Shown: one piece after another, positions 13,448-26,459 of the stretch
How positions within the stretch are numbered: position 1 is the stretch's first letter
How the letters are laid out: every line of letters starts with the position of its first letter
Assembly (NCBI GenBank): GCA_003117195.1
Contig: BDSI01000063.1
Span: 124,001 to 188,000 of the forward strand
Direction: 5' to 3'
Origin: Eudorina sp. 2006-703-Eu-15
Lineage: Eukaryota > Chlorophyta > Chlorophyceae > Chlamydomonadales > Volvocaceae
Length of the DNA: 64,000 bases
The notes under the pieces: model-generated
What the model was told of the DNA's origin: nothing
Database searches by the model: none
What the model saw: only the letters and a program-made list of their open reading frames with translations
Position numbers and translations under genes: made by a program

Positions 13448-16400
13448 TTAGCCTCCGAGAGCCACGTGGAGGTGTCTGCAAAGGATACCGCACCACCCAC
13501 GCAAGAGCACCACAATCCGACCCCTCGACGGTTTGGCGCCCCAATCAGACGCCCACCCCACGCACACCTCCTCTTCGACGCGGGTGTCGTGCCTGCGCGG
13601 TCGCTTGCGCTGCTGCTCCTCCGCCAGGTCCGCACCGCTCGGCCCCGTCCGTGCGCTGCGCTTGGCGCTGAGCAGTTGCAGCGCTGCGGCAGCGCCCGCC
13701 ATCGCGGTTGCGGCTGCGGGATCCCCGTCATCCCCATCATCCGCCTCTGACGCTCGACGCCTCGAGGGCCGTCCCGCCGCGGCCCCAGGAGTCATCATCA
13801 TCGCCGCCGCAGAGAGACCACCACATGCCGCTGCGGAGGATTCCCCCGGCGGCCTCACACGGCTAGGACCCGCGGCCGCAGATCCCCGCAGCCCGCCGGC
13901 TCGCGCCGCCGCCGCCGCCGCCACGCCGCTGGCATCGGCGCTCAGACGCAGCCGCCGCCCGCTCCGCGCGGAGGCGGCGATGGCGGCCGCCGCCGCCACG
14001 GCAGCGCTGCGCGCCGAGGCCGTGGGCATGCCGGCGGCGCGGCCCGTCCCCGCGCGGCCTCCCGAAGACCCGGGACTGCGGATTTGGTCCTTCACATCCT
14101 GCTGCTGGCCATCCGCCTGCCGCTCCTCCTTCACCTGAGGGCCTCCACGCCCGCAGGATGACGGCGTGCCGCTGTCCGAGCACCGCCGGGCCGCTACACC
14201 CGTGTCGTGCGGCTGACGTGCCCGAGGCGCCGCCTGCCTGCTGCTCGTTATGGCCGCCCCAGCGCGCAGCCCTGCGGCACGCGGGGCAACAACCAGGAGA
14301 CCCGCTCCGCCGGCCGCTCTGCCGGCGGCGCCATCGCTGGCACCGCTCGCCATGGCCTGGGGACCGCGTTCCATGTCGTTGATTTGGTCCTGGGCGGTGG
14401 TGTTGGCGTCGGCCGTGGCAGCTGCAGGTCCCGCGCGCCTGCGGCCCACGGCGGCCGCCTCGCGACCGCCGGGTTGGTTCGGTGCCTCGGGCTTGACGGT
14501 GACCGCGGGCGGCGGCGGCGGCGCCATGGCAGGCTCTGCATGGGTGCCGTGGGCGGCCATTGCACCGCACTGAGCCCCGCCTTCACCCCGCGCGATGCTG
14601 CCGGCCTGGGGAGGTAAGGAGCCTCTGCCCCGGCCCCGGCCCCGGCCTCGGCCCCGGCCGCGCCCGCCGTGGCCCCTGTCGACGGCGACGCCTGGTGAGG
14701 TCGTTGCGGTCTCGGTCGCTGCTGTAGGCCGGGCACCACGACGCCCTAAGGGCGTCAAGTCACCAGCGGCGCCATCCGCACCGGCTCCGGTCACGACACG
14801 AGCGGGCGGTGTCGCCCGTGGGGCGACAGCGGCCTCACCATCCGGGCTGGGCGCCCCCCCCGCTGGCCTGGCGTCAGCGGCGGCCCTCCGCGGCGCAGGC
14901 GTCGCCGCAGGCATAGCTGTGTCGGGGAGTGTCGCCGAGGCGGTCTCCGCATCATCTGTCGGTGGCGGCTCGCCAGCACGCGAAGCCGTAACCGCCTCCG
15001 CTGCTCCCTGGCACAGGACCGCGTGGGCCCCACCTCCAGGTTGTTTCAGTGGCCGTAATGGCGGAGGGGACGTCGCCGCCTTCGCCGACGTTGCGGCTGC
15101 CGCCGCCGCCGCCGGCTCGGGCCGGCTCGCGGCCGCCGCGGGCGACGCCGCCGCTTCCTTGTTCCTGTCTCCCGGCGGGTGGCTGCCGCTGCCAATGCCC
15201 GGGCCGGTGCGGATGCCCCCGCGATGGTGCGTGGGCACCTCCGTGGCGTCAGCCCCGCTACGGCCGGCGCCCACCGGCTTCGGTTGCGCCGACTTTGGCT
15301 GCGATGTGGTTGGTAGCGACGCCAGGACGCGTGCACCCGGCCTCGGGGTGTCCCGGTGTGGCAGCCCCGCCGCCCGCCCCGCAGCTGGGGGCTGACTCTG
15401 CCCAGCACCCCCCGTCACCGCCGCGCGGCGGCTTTCCTCCGCGTCCCGGACCAGTTCCTGCTCCAAGTCCCAGTCCGCAAGCCGCTTCTTGTGCGGAAGC
15501 CGCGCCTGCTCCTGTGGTGGCAGCAGCGGCGGCGGCGGCGGTAGTGGCGGCGGCTGGTGCGGCGGAGCTTTGCGTTGGGAAGGTGGTGGCCGCGCCGGCG
15601 GCACCCGCGGCTGCATTCCTGACGTCACCTGCGCCGGTGGCTGCGGCTGCGGCTGCGGCTGCTGCTGTTTCTCCGGCGGCTGCTGTGGTGGCGATTGCGG
15701 GGGCCTCGCTAACGCTGGCTGCAGCTGCGCCCGTCGATCAGGCAGCCAAGACGCAGCGTCGGGCTTGCCCTCAGGCGGTGCCTGCGGCTGCGTGCCCCGG
15801 CCTTGGCTTCGCAGGTTCGGCGCCGCGGGCTGGCCGCACGACCCCGCCCGGCCGCGTCCGTCGGCGTCGGTGCGGACCGAGACTGAGCGCGGCGGCGCCC
15901 CAGGCTCGGACACGTCAGGGCCCGCGCCGCTCGGCCGCTGCCGGCTGGTTCCTCTCGGGGGCGGACAGGTGACCTTTGAGGCAGCGGCGCGGGCGGTCGG
16001 ACGCACCGGGGCTGCCGCTGCGGGTGAGGCCGCCGCGGCGTCCAGCGGGGGCTGACTGGGTTGAGTCCCCGCAGGGCGCTGCGAGCCGGGCTGGAACGGC
16101 TTGGCTGCGGTGACCTTTGGCGGTTGTGCCCGCTCCTGCGGCTGGGATATGGACGCTGGCGGCCGCGGCGGCGGCGGCGGCCGCGGAGGCGGCGGCGGCG
16201 GCGGGGGTAAGCGTGATTTGGGCGGCGGCGGGAGCTCCCGCGCCGTCGTGGGCGCCATGGTGGCCGCCGCAGGTGGCGGCCGGGCAGGTTGGGCCGCTGA
16301 CCCCTTCCCAGTCACCGCCTGAGTCCGCGGCGGCAATGCGTCCACCAGACCCTGGACCTGCGCGCTTGGTGCCTGCCGGGGCGGCGGCTCGGGTGCCGTT

Positions 16401-16941
16401 GCTTGCGCCGCGGGCTGCTTTCCTCCCCCGCTGGGCTGCTGCAGCTGCAGGCGGCGGCGCTTCGGTGGGGGCGGATCTGCTGACCCCGGAGCGCCGGCCT
16501 CTGACTGCGCCCTCGGTGACTGCCGCGGCGGCGGACCTGCATCAGCGCCATCGAACCCGGCGGTCCGCCGCTCGGCGCTGTCTTCGTCGCCGCCAGCGGC
16601 CGCCTTGCCGGTCGGAACCACGGGTGCTGCAGGCTGTGCCGCAGCGTCCTCCACACCAACCGATCCGCCGCCGCCACAGGCGCTGTGGAGCTGAAGAGCC
16701 GTAACTTGCCCATGGGCCGCTCTGGCGGCAACTGGGTCAGCAGCCGCGGTTGCCGCTCCGACAGACGCCGGTTCGCAGGGCGCCGCCACGGCGCCGGCCT
16801 GGGTCGGCGCACCACCCTCACGGCCCTCACTCGGTGCCGCCGCGGCCGGCGCTGCGCACAGTCCGGCGCGGCCGGCGGCGAACCGACGGCCGCCGCCAAA
16901 CTGCCGTCGTGCGCTGCGCATTGGCTGCTGCTGCGGTGGCG

Positions 16942-16972
<31 letters not shown>

Positions 16973-17628
16973 TGGCTGTGGCGGTGGCACGCGGCTGTCA
17001 GGAGGGGCCCCCTCCTCTGTGAGGCGCCCATCCGCAACCGCCCCGGCCTCCACCGCCGGCGCCGTCCCAGCGGTTGCCGCTGACACCGCTGGGATCGGCG
17101 GCGGCGGCGGCGGCTCTTGCGCCGCCGGAACAGGAAGAGGAACAGGAGCACAAGCAGGGGCTGTTGCTGGGGGACCTGTTGGGGCGACCGAGTCGGTGAG
17201 CGCTGCCGCGGGCTCGCTGACGCTTTCCTGGCCCGCCACGACAGCAGGTCCCTGCTCCCGCAGCTGCTGCTTGCGGTCCCGGATCCTCTGCGAGCTCCGA
17301 GTGGCCGATGGAACCAAACCGGAGCTCCGAGGCACGCCAGATGACGCCATGACGGAGGCTGCACCTTCGCCACCCACACCGGCAGGCGCCGCGCCCTGCG
17401 CGGTCTCAGCCAGCGGTGCAGCCGCCGCCGCAACCTCCGCAGCCCCGCTGGCTGGCGGTACGGCAGCGACGGGCGTGGCGGGGCGGCGCGACGCGGCAGC
17501 GGCAGATGCGTCGTCGGCGTGTGCGGTAGCCGGGCAGCTGGCACCGGCAGGAGCAGAAGCTTCTGCGTCTGCTGCCATAGCCGGTTGCGCAGTAACTGCG
17601 TCCGGCACGCCGATGTGGTTGCCGCCGG

Positions 17629-17661
<33 letters not shown>

Positions 17662-20600
17662 CGCCGCTGCCATGCGGCGACAAAGAGAGTGTCGCTCCGC
17701 GGCGCCGCCGCCGGCCCGCCGCCGCCGCCCTGGCGGGGCCGCCGCCGCCAGCCTCGCTGGCCTCCGCCAGTCCCAACGCCGCCAAAGTCCCCCCTTTCTC
17801 ACGGCTCACATCGCCTTGCGGACCGCCGGCTGCGTCGGTTCCCGCACAAGGACCCGCGCCCACGACTGCGGTCGTCGCCGGGTCTGGGATCGCCGCTGCC
17901 GCTGTCGCTGTCGCCGTCGCGGGTGCAGCTGTTACGTGAGGCACACAGGCGGGTGCTCCAGCCGCGTAGCTGCCCAGGTCAAGCTGCGCCAAAGGCTGTG
18001 CCTCCTCGGCGACGCGCTCCGCCCCATCCTCCCTCTTCGCGTTGGCCGCTGGCGACACCTCAACGCCTGCTGCGCCCGTCGGTCGTTCATCACGCACTGG
18101 CGTGGCCCGGCGGGCGACCCGGCGGCGCGGCCGCCTGCCCCCGGCCCCCGCCACATCACCAGCCGCCGCCGCCGCCGCCACGGCCTCCCGCTCCGGCGGC
18201 TCAGACGGGTGCTGGTTCTGGTTCTGGTGCTGCTGCCGCCGCCGTCGGGTCGGCCGCATCCCCTGGCCTGACCCCTCGCAGGACGCCGGCTGCGCCGCGC
18301 CCGCCTCATGCTCCTGCTTCACCTGTTTTTGGAACTGCGGTTGGTCCTCCCTAGAGCTCTTATCTCCCGGCTCCTCACGGGCACGGCCGGCCTGGCGGAG
18401 ACCCGTGGTCCGATCCCGTCCGGCCTCAACCGGCGGCGCCGCATCGGCCGCGGCGACCGCGACGGGGCGCGCCTCCGCAGTCGCCGCCGCCGCCGCCGCC
18501 GCGCCCGCGGGCTGCGCGGTGAAGGGGCTGACGGTGCTGCCAGCGGCCCTGACGTCGACATGTACCTGGGACTGCGGCGCCGGACTGGCCATGAAGGGCG
18601 GCAGCATGCCCGACGCCGCGCGGGCGCTTGACGCAGGGGATTGCAGGGCCAGGCCCACCCAGGAGAACGGCTGCAGGTGCATGATGCCGGGACTGGACAG
18701 CCCCGCGAATTCCTCCTCGTGGCTGGTCAGCAGGCAGCTGCCGAAACTGGGGATGCAGGCGGCCGTGCCGTCGTCGGCGCCGCCGTCGATGGCGGCGGCG
18801 GCGGCGCCGCCGCCGCCGACGGAGGTGGCGGGTTGGTTGATGCCGTCGAGCTGCTCAATGGGACAGTACGTGGGTGCAGCGGCAGCGGCGGCGTGCCTGA
18901 CGGCGACGCCGGCGATCGGCGGAAGCTCCAGGGGCAGTAGCGAACCAGCCTCCGGGCGCTGTGTGCGGCGGCGCTGCAGGAACATAACGCTCTCACCTGC
19001 GCCCGGGTCGGTCGCGCGCGGCTCGGCTGGCATTAACGACGTGTCGGCGGCGACAACGGCCCCGGCTGACCGCCGGGGCGGCGTGCCCAGGGGCTTGGGA
19101 AAGACGCTGAGGCCCGCCGACAGCGTTGGACGAGCGGTAAGGACGTCACCGGCGGCGGCGACGGCGCCGCTGCCGCCGCCGCCGGTACTGCAGGTGACGT
19201 CTCGGGTGCTGGCGCGGTGCAGGGCCGAGTGCGGTGACGCGAGCCATCCCGACAGCCCCGCGGCGTCGTCCCGCTGTGCCCCTCGGAACACGGGGCTCAG
19301 CAAGAAGGGCGAGCCGCTTGCGTCCAGGCCGATGTCCAAGCCGGCGGGCGAGCCCATGCCGTACAGCGGCTCCATTTCAAACGGGCTCGACAAGCCGCCG
19401 ACGCCATCGGTCAAGATGTAGCTGACGGGCGGACTCTCCGGCCGGCCGTGCAGTGCGGGCGGCGGCGACGGCGCCGCCGGCTGGGTACCGTACATGATGG
19501 GTGCGACGACGAAGGGCGCGAGGGCAGGCGCCGTCAAGTGCTCCGTTGAAGCCGGCGGGCTCACGGCGGCGTTCACGGCGTACGGGAACGCCGCGCTGTT
19601 CGAAACAGCCACCGCCGTCGTTGCTGCCAGCGCTGGTGCTGAGTACGGCACCGTCGTCAGTTGTACGACGACGGACGTGTTCGGGCCCCCGTCAGCGAAC
19701 GACTGCAAGCCCAAGTATGGCTGCTCGCCTTGATGGCTTTGCCGTACATGGCTCAGATGCTGCGATTGCTGCCCCTGGTGCTGCAGGGGGTGGTGGCGCT
19801 GCCCCTGCTCCTGCTCCTGCTGCTGGTCTCCAAGACGCTGCTGTTGGTGGTGCTGCTGCTGCTGCTGCGGCTGCAGGTGAAGACGAAGATGCTGATGCTG
19901 ATGCTCATGATGATGACGGCGGCGGCGCTGCAGGCGCTGCACCTGGTGCATCGGCGCCGCCGGCGCGGGCGGCGAGGCGAACGGCGACTGGAGGCCCTGC
20001 AGCTCCTGGGGGCGGTCGAACGGGTGCGCCGGCGTTATTTGCCTGCAGTACGGCTGCTGCTGATGTGGATCGGGGGGGAAGGATGGCAGCTGGGGCTGGC
20101 TCTGGTCCAGATGCGGATGCGCCGGAGGCTGCGAGGGGTCGACTGGGTCCGTGAAGCACTGCGCCGCCGAGCCCTGGCCCCTCCCTTGGGATGACCCTTC
20201 AACGGGACCTCCCGCGAGTTGCGCTTCCGGTGGTCCCGTTCCGAGCAGTACAACGGGTAGTGGGCCCTGAGCTGCATCAGCGGAAGACACGTCCAGAAGG
20301 CCCTCCACAGGCGTCGGGCACCGCAGCACTGCGGCCGCACTGACGGCAGGGCCGCTGGCACCCGACGTCAAGGGCTCGGGGGCATCTGGGGCGGGCGCTG
20401 CTGCAGGCAGGCCCGCAGCGCCCGAGTCAGCGCCCGCTACTGGGGTGAACGCTGCGCGGGCCGCGGGCGCTGCAGCAGCTGCGCTGGCGGGAGCGGGAGC
20501 GGGCGACGGAGCGGTACCGCCGAACGGCAGACACACGAAGGTCGACCCGGCCGGCCGGCCGCCGAGGGCGGGGACGCGCGCGTTGCCGTCGGTGGGGCTG

Positions 20601-21133
20601 CGGAGATTGATCATGCCGCTGAGGGGCCAGACGCCCGCGACGGCAGAACCATGCGGCTGCTGCTGCTGCTGCTGCCAGCCGCCGCCGCCGCCGCCACCAC
20701 TGCTGATGCCGTCCAAACCGCCTCCGCTGTCGGAAGAGGGCATGTTTGTCACGGGCGTGCCAAGGTTCAATCCGAACACCTGCTGCAGCTCCTGCTGTTG
20801 AGGTGGTTGGTGTTGGCCGCCCGCGCACGCGGGAACCGCCTGGTGCCATTCCGTAGCGGGCGCAGGCATTTGCCACTGGAGGGAACCAGGCGCGGACGCG
20901 ATCTGCCATTCGCGCCCCGGTATTCCGCCAGCATCAGATGCTGCGTAGGTTTGAGCGCTTTGGATATGGCTTGAAGGCGGGAGCTGGAATTCCAAAAGGC
21001 CGCTCGCGCTGATGTTGTCGCTCGAGACCAGCTGGACATGCTGCAGCGGCACCACTTGGTGCAGGATCACCGGAATGTATTGTTGAGCAGTCCCCGAAAG
21101 ATCCATGTGCGCTGCCGCCATTGGGTGCATCAT
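13448..21133 (-). CDS. Giant Ala/Pro/Gln/Gly-rich protein of unknown function, probably nuclear
   Basis: An open frame of more than 2,500 codons, by far the longest here. I place the start at 21133 (MMHPMAAAHMDLSG). Upstream, 21306-21188 looks like a 5'-leader intron with a GTAAGC donor and a TTTTTTGCAG acceptor. The frame stops at 13448, or splices out at 13568 into the exons at 13104-11608. The N-terminus is Gln-rich and less repetitive (IPVILHQVVPLQHVQLVSSD), and the remainder is disordered. It contains a His/Gln block, Pro runs, an (RG)n block near 14640, basic clusters (SSQRIRDRKQQL, QQRKRPRRHD) and three sumoylation-type motifs (VKQE, VKPE, VKEE). This composition suits a chromatin or transcription regulator; that is inference. 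No catalytic domain is visible. Splicing inside this span cannot be excluded. Confidence 0.72.
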
Positions 21134-21728
21134 CTCGCTCACCACTGCCGCGCAACACCGCGGCAGTGCGTCTCGGCAGCTTGCCTCCTGCAAAAAACAG
21201 ATCCGCGGTGCGCGACGACAGCCGTCGATGTTCATCAAATCATAGCAAATTGGAGATGTGGAAGCCCGCAAGTGTGCTCCCGGAAGAGGGACTTTGCGGC
21301 GCTTACCCTGCCTGTGACTGCTCACGGAACTTGAGGACTTGTCTAACGCTGCGGCCACTCCAGCCTTGCTATTGGATCTCTATTTAGCCTCCAGCGCACG
21401 ACTGGCTGGCAGTCGCCTCAAGAAGCCAGCGGGAGCCAGCCATACGCGGACCCGTCGCGGGAACCGTTGTTATTGACACACCATCAGGCAAACAGGCCAG
21501 TTGTGCTATCTGTTATAATAATGAGTACAGGAGCCCGGTTAGAAATTTCTCTTATCCTTACCGAACCCTCACCGATGGAAGTCTGAGTCGCCCGTGGGTC
21601 ATACATTTGGGTTTGGCGCCAACGGAGTTTTGATCTGGCACTTCATCCGTACGCCCGCAGAGTACTTCCTGGGAAGCCCCAGGCAATTCAAACTCTAAGG
21701 ATACGTAATACCAGTCAACCACACCACC
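21134..21728. promoter_or_regulatory. Divergent intergenic region between the giant gene and the acidic orphan
   Basis: About 600 bases separating two divergent starts. It contains the presumed 5'-leader intron of the minus-strand gene (21188-21306) and a region of lower GC around 21480-21570. No clear TATA box. Confidence 0.45.
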
Positions 21729-22034
21729 ATGGGGTTCTTCGATGATGACGGTAAGGTGTGATCACCAATTACCCTGCCCGAACTACCCTTCGACATGCAA
21801 GCCCCGTAAAAATATCTTCACGCAGATGATGGCGACCTCTTCTCCTCCAAAGCGGATCAGGGCAGCAAGAGCAAGTGAGCTCAGGCTGTGCATAGTTGCC
21901 TGTTGGCGGTATGCTGGGGCCTTGCAGAAGACAAACATTTCCGTCTCCAAACGACTTGACCTTCAGCATAGCCGGGCGCTTTTCGCAAACCTCATACAGA
22001 ATATTCGTCTTCCATTTCCGCGCACCTTTGTGAC

Positions 22035-22072
<38 letters not shown>

Positions 22073-24251
22073 AGGGGAGCGGCTGCCGCACCGCCTAAAC
22101 CAGCCGTCAAGCCGGCCTCTAAGCCAGTCAAACCACTCCTCGACGACGACGATGACGACTTTTTCGCAGACTTCAGCGTGGATCTGGATCTGGACCTTCG
22201 GGCGCCGGCAGCTGCGGCCCCATCGACGTCCACCGCTGCGGTACCAACAGCCGCGGCGCCGCCGCGCAGTGCCCTGGCTAACCTTGAGGAGGATGGCGAC
22301 GACGACATGGGCCTCCTAGGTAGGCAAAATTGCGTCGAAATTGATCTGGGTCAGGGACATTTGGTGATTTGGGTCAGGGATTGTCGAGAAAGTCAGGTGT
22401 TAGGTCACTGATTGGGGCATCAGCGACCAAATCGCAGCACTGCGATACGCACACACCAAAGTGCAAACAGCCTGATATTTGCCCGCCCGACCTAGTTCAC
22501 ACCAGTTCGTGCACGCCACGCCTTGGCGAAGCGAGCCGCTCCGGGGGCGCTGGGCCCCACTTCGGTGCCTTCTGCCTAAAAAAGTCTCCCAAGATCACAG
22601 GTCGCATACGGTAGGGCTTTTTAGCCATCGCGGTACGGACTGAGGGCTACCAGCCGGCCGCGCGGCCGGCCGGCACGCCACCCGCTGTGCCGTCTCTCCC
22701 TCCCAGGCAACAGCGACGACCTGGTGATGGGGGAAGCTGACGGTCTTGAGCCCTCACGGATGGGCAACGCGGCTAGCGCAGGGCACACTCATGTTGAGGC
22801 CCTGCTTCCGCCCCGGCAGCCACCACCGCAAGACCCACATCCGCACCCGCACCTACCGGTGGACCCAGCGGCTGATGTGCAACAAGGCCCGGAGGCCGAG
22901 GACACGGTGGCCCAGGATGCACCGCCTCAAGATACAGGGATGGTCACCGGTGTCATCGGGCAGGCGGATGCTCCTATGGAGCTGCAAGACGGTGGTGATG
23001 GTGGAGGCGGCTGCAAGGCTGGTCCCACGGCCGCTATACCCAACGCCGCGCTCAGCGCGGCGTCCCCGGCGGACCAGGGCGTTCCCATGAATGTCGATCC
23101 GCAGGTGCCAGTGACCCACGGGTCGTTCGCGGAGGAGCAGCCGGCTGATGGCTCGGTGCAAGAACGCTGGCCGGGCTGTACTCTCGGGGAGGAGCGCCCG
23201 AATGCGATGGAGCTGGACCGAGCCGACGGGTAAGACACTTGGGTAGGACGCTGAGTCCTGCGGGTGACGAAGAAGCGGGGGGCATTAGGTTTCGACGGCA
23301 ATACGGAAGCGCCTGGTCTGGCAACACATGTGCTAATCTGTGTGCTCACGGAAAGCTAAGCACGTTTGTGTGTCGGCGGCCAACGCAACTCGCATCTCAA
23401 GGTCGGCGCCCCGCATAAGCACGTGTGCGTTTCGCGCACCTCGGTGGATGCGGTGGCCCATGCAGGATTCCAGGGCCTTTGCCACACAGCGGCGTCGAGG
23501 AGGTCAACGTTCCCATCGCTACCGGCAGCGTCGAGGAAGCCCACGTCGCGCCGCAGGTCAGTACATCTGAACCGAAAAAAGGTCGCCACTTGACCGGCAA
23601 GGGGTTAATGAACCCCAGGGTCCACTGTAACACCATTACTAATGAACCTCGCCCGAATGGGGCATGCACACAAAATGCCGCAGCGCAAATGTGCATCCAC
23701 CGCGAAGACCTATGTCAAGCCATTCGGAGAAGGTAGAGCCACATTGAGTTAGCGGTTGCGGCCTGTACGTCAGGGCGCATATGCGCCGCTATAGGTCGTC
23801 CTGGGCCATAACCACATCTCATTTGTTCAGGCTGGCACTTTCGTCGCCGACCCACATCGCTGCCCCGCAGGATCCCGCGCAGGGCCCCATGACCGGCCTC
23901 CTGAGCGACGCCCCGTCGCTGACGACTGACGCAGCCATGGACCCCCCCATGGGCGCCGCGGAGCCGCAACTCAGGGACGTCAGCGCCGCCGCTGGTGACA
24001 GCCCCGGACCACATGCGGATCCGCCCGCTGCTGAAGCAGCTGTGAACTTAACAGCACTCGCTGATGCGCGCGTCAGCGACATGCCGCAGCAGCCTCCGCA
24101 AAATGGTCCACCCCGCCCGCAACAAGAGGCAGTCTTGCCGCCGCCGCCACCACCGCCGCCACGGCAGCCGTCGTTACAGCCACTGCCACAGCCACCTCAA
24201 CAGCAGCCGCAGACGCAGGCTGGGCTCCAGCCCCAACCCCAGCTGCAGGCG

Positions 24252-24283
<32 letters not shown>

Positions 24284-26459
24284 GGCGCCTGCGACGGTGC
24301 GACCCGGCCTGTTGACTACGTCTGGTCCAGCTCCGCTTCCGTCGCTGCTGCCACAGTTGCAGCGGAACGCTAGCTTGGATCAGGCCTCGCGGACCGCTGT
24401 CACGGCCCCGCCTCCCCCGGCAACATCCCTATCGCACAGCGGACCGGTGGCGGCGCCCGGCGGCGCAGGAAACGCGGCCGCAGCAAGCCTTGCCAGCCCC
24501 CAGGCCGGGTCCAACCTTCTGCGGCCCCTTCCGCTGGCGCAGTCAAACCAGCGCCGCCTCACTGGCGCAGCCCTCATCGGCGGCGCCCGAGCTGCCGGAG
24601 GCGCAAATCTCAGCACGCCCCAGGCTCTCTCCTCCGCGCCAGCGCTCCCGAACACCCTCCAGGCGCCAGACCCCCAGCTGCAGGCGCCGCCGCCACCGCC
24701 ACCGCCACCGCCGCAGCAACAACAGCAGCAACAGCGCATGCCAACGCAGGTGCTGCTGTCGGCGCAGTCCGCCGGCGCAGGTCCAAGCCGGGGCCTCAGG
24801 CCGGGAGCTTCGCTTGCTCCGCCCGTACTGCCACAGCAGCCCCAGCCCCAGGCCCAGTCCGTCGGTCCACCGGCGCCTTTGGGTAGCGCTGGCGCAGTTT
24901 CTACGGCCGCGGCTGCAGCCACCAGGCCGGCGCTCAACCTGCTGGGGTCGCGGCTGCCCGCGGCCCCCGGAATGAGGCCTCAGCTCAACCTGCAGAGCGA
25001 GGGCGCTCAGCCGGTACCGCAGCCTCTAGTGATGCCACTACCAGATGCCTCGGCGCCGACCGCGCAACAGCAGTCGAGAGGTCTACCTCGAACCCCAAGT
25101 CTGGCCGCACCCGAGCACGGCCCCGCCAATGTCCCCTGCCGCTCTGCCACCGCGGCACCGTCGACGCTCATGCCGGCGGCCAGAGTGGGTGTGCCCCTGG
25201 CGCCTGGGACTAAGGAACCGCCAGCCACGCCCAGCCCTGGGCAGACCTCGCCGGCGGTACAGACGCCTGCGCCCCGGTCAGGCCCTGGGCTGGGGCTCAC
25301 CCCGTCCAGCGATGGCCCTCCGCAGAATGAAGCTAGGACGCCACCAGCTGCCGCGCACCAGGCCGTGACGCCTGTCGGCTTGCTCACCACACCTGTCGCG
25401 GGAGCTTCAGGAGCTGCCGGCTCCGTTGCGTTCGGCGTGGCGGCAGCGGCGCCGCCGCGGCCCAACAACACCACCCTCGCCGCCACCTCAGCGGGACCCG
25501 CAATGCCCGCGCCGGCGCTGCCGCCAGGCGGGGCGCTGCCCGTATCGCCACCGGCCACGACGCTGCCAGGTCCCACTGCCGGGATGGCCGGCAGCGTGTC
25601 CGCGTTGCCAGCCCCGCGACCAGCGTTGGCCCCGCCGGCTCCCCAGCCGGCAAGGCCAGCTGCGATGACCGTGCCAGCATCGGCACCGCCGCCGCCAGCA
25701 TCCCGTGGCCACCAGTTGCCTTCTGGGCCCATCGGGTTCCCGCCGCAGCCGGAGCAGCTGCCCGACAACGTCAGCTTCGCCGCCGTTCTGGCCGACCCGA
25801 TCAAGGCCCTGGAAATGGTGAGCCGTTCGGCCAGCCCTCCAGCGAGCAGGGATGTTGCTCGCAGGCTGGCTGAGTGTGGGATATCCAGGCTTCTCTTACT
25901 AGGTTCTGGTGCGTCCCCGCAGCAGCACCCCGCCGCGTGGCATAGGCTGTGCACGCACTCGCACCTGCACCTTCGCACACAACACCGTTGGACAAAGGGA
26001 TTAGGGTTAAACGCAACCTGGCGTCGTGTTATGAAACGAAGGCGGATGCCAGCTGCCGGCTAGCTATAGACACCGCGCCGGGAAACCTTCCCGGCGTGAT
26101 GCCGAGCAACACAAGCCGCCCGCTCGCCGATAGCTGCAGTTCGGTACCGCGCCGAGTCCCCTGAGCCCTGGCCCTGTGCTGCTCACGTGTGCCACCCGCA
26201 GATGATCCTGGAGTTGCAAGGCATGCGCGACCAGGCGATGGACCTCCGCGTGCAGTCGGCGGTGCTCTCTAACCAGCTGGTGCGGCTGGATAACCCCATG
26301 CTGCGGGACCGCATCCGCGACGTCAAGGCGGAGGCGGTGGAGGCGCTACATACCAACGACGAGCTGCTCGCGGAGCTGCTGCCCGAGGCGGCGACGGCTG
26401 CGGAGGCCGCGGGTGCAGGATCTGCGCCCGTGGGGCCCGACGACATGGTGACATCTTGA
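21729..26459 (+). CDS. Acidic, Pro/Gln-rich protein with a helical C-terminus; family unknown
   Basis: Seven exons join in phase: 21729-21750, 21826-21874, 22075-22319, 22707-23229, 23490-23556, 23871-25817 and 26202-26459, giving 1,036 residues. The protein begins MGFFDDDDDGDLFSSK and has a second acidic block LLDDDDDDFFADFSVDLDLD. A long low-complexity centre follows (QQ runs, PPPPPPPP, Ala runs). The end is a compact helical segment, NVSFAAVLADPIKALEMMIL followed by ELQGMRDQAMDLRVQSAVLS and NQLVRLDNPMLRDRIRDVKA. The acidic Phe/Asp blocks resemble adaptor- or histone-binding linear motifs, and the tail may be a protein-interaction helix bundle. I do not recognise a family. Intron 2 ends in a long CTG repeat directly at the acceptor. 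All splice phases agree, so the exon structure is more certain than the function. Confidence 0.8.
22035..22073 (+). repeat. (CTG)n microsatellite forming the end of an intron
   Basis: About 13 near-perfect CTG triplets (one TTG interruption) lead straight into the GCAG acceptor of exon 3 of the acidic orphan gene. Confidence 0.9.

Noticed and set aside
15049..15972. Plus-strand frame with Pro/Ala runs
   Set aside because: Same reason: an antisense shadow of the giant gene.
18042..19421. Long plus-strand open frame (about 459 codons) inside the giant minus-strand gene
   Set aside because: It is the antisense of Ala/Pro/Gly-rich coding sequence, where stop codons are rare on both strands. The minus frame is far longer and has a plausible start and splice sites.
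21134..21358. N-terminal extension of the giant frame up to 21358
   Set aside because: The upstream limit is a GTG, and the span contains a good GTAAGC donor and a TTTTTTGCAG acceptor, so it looks like a 5' leader intron.
22653..22670. Perfect 18-bp GC palindrome in an intron
   Set aside because: Composed only of GGCC/GCGC units in very GC-rich DNA, so likely chance.
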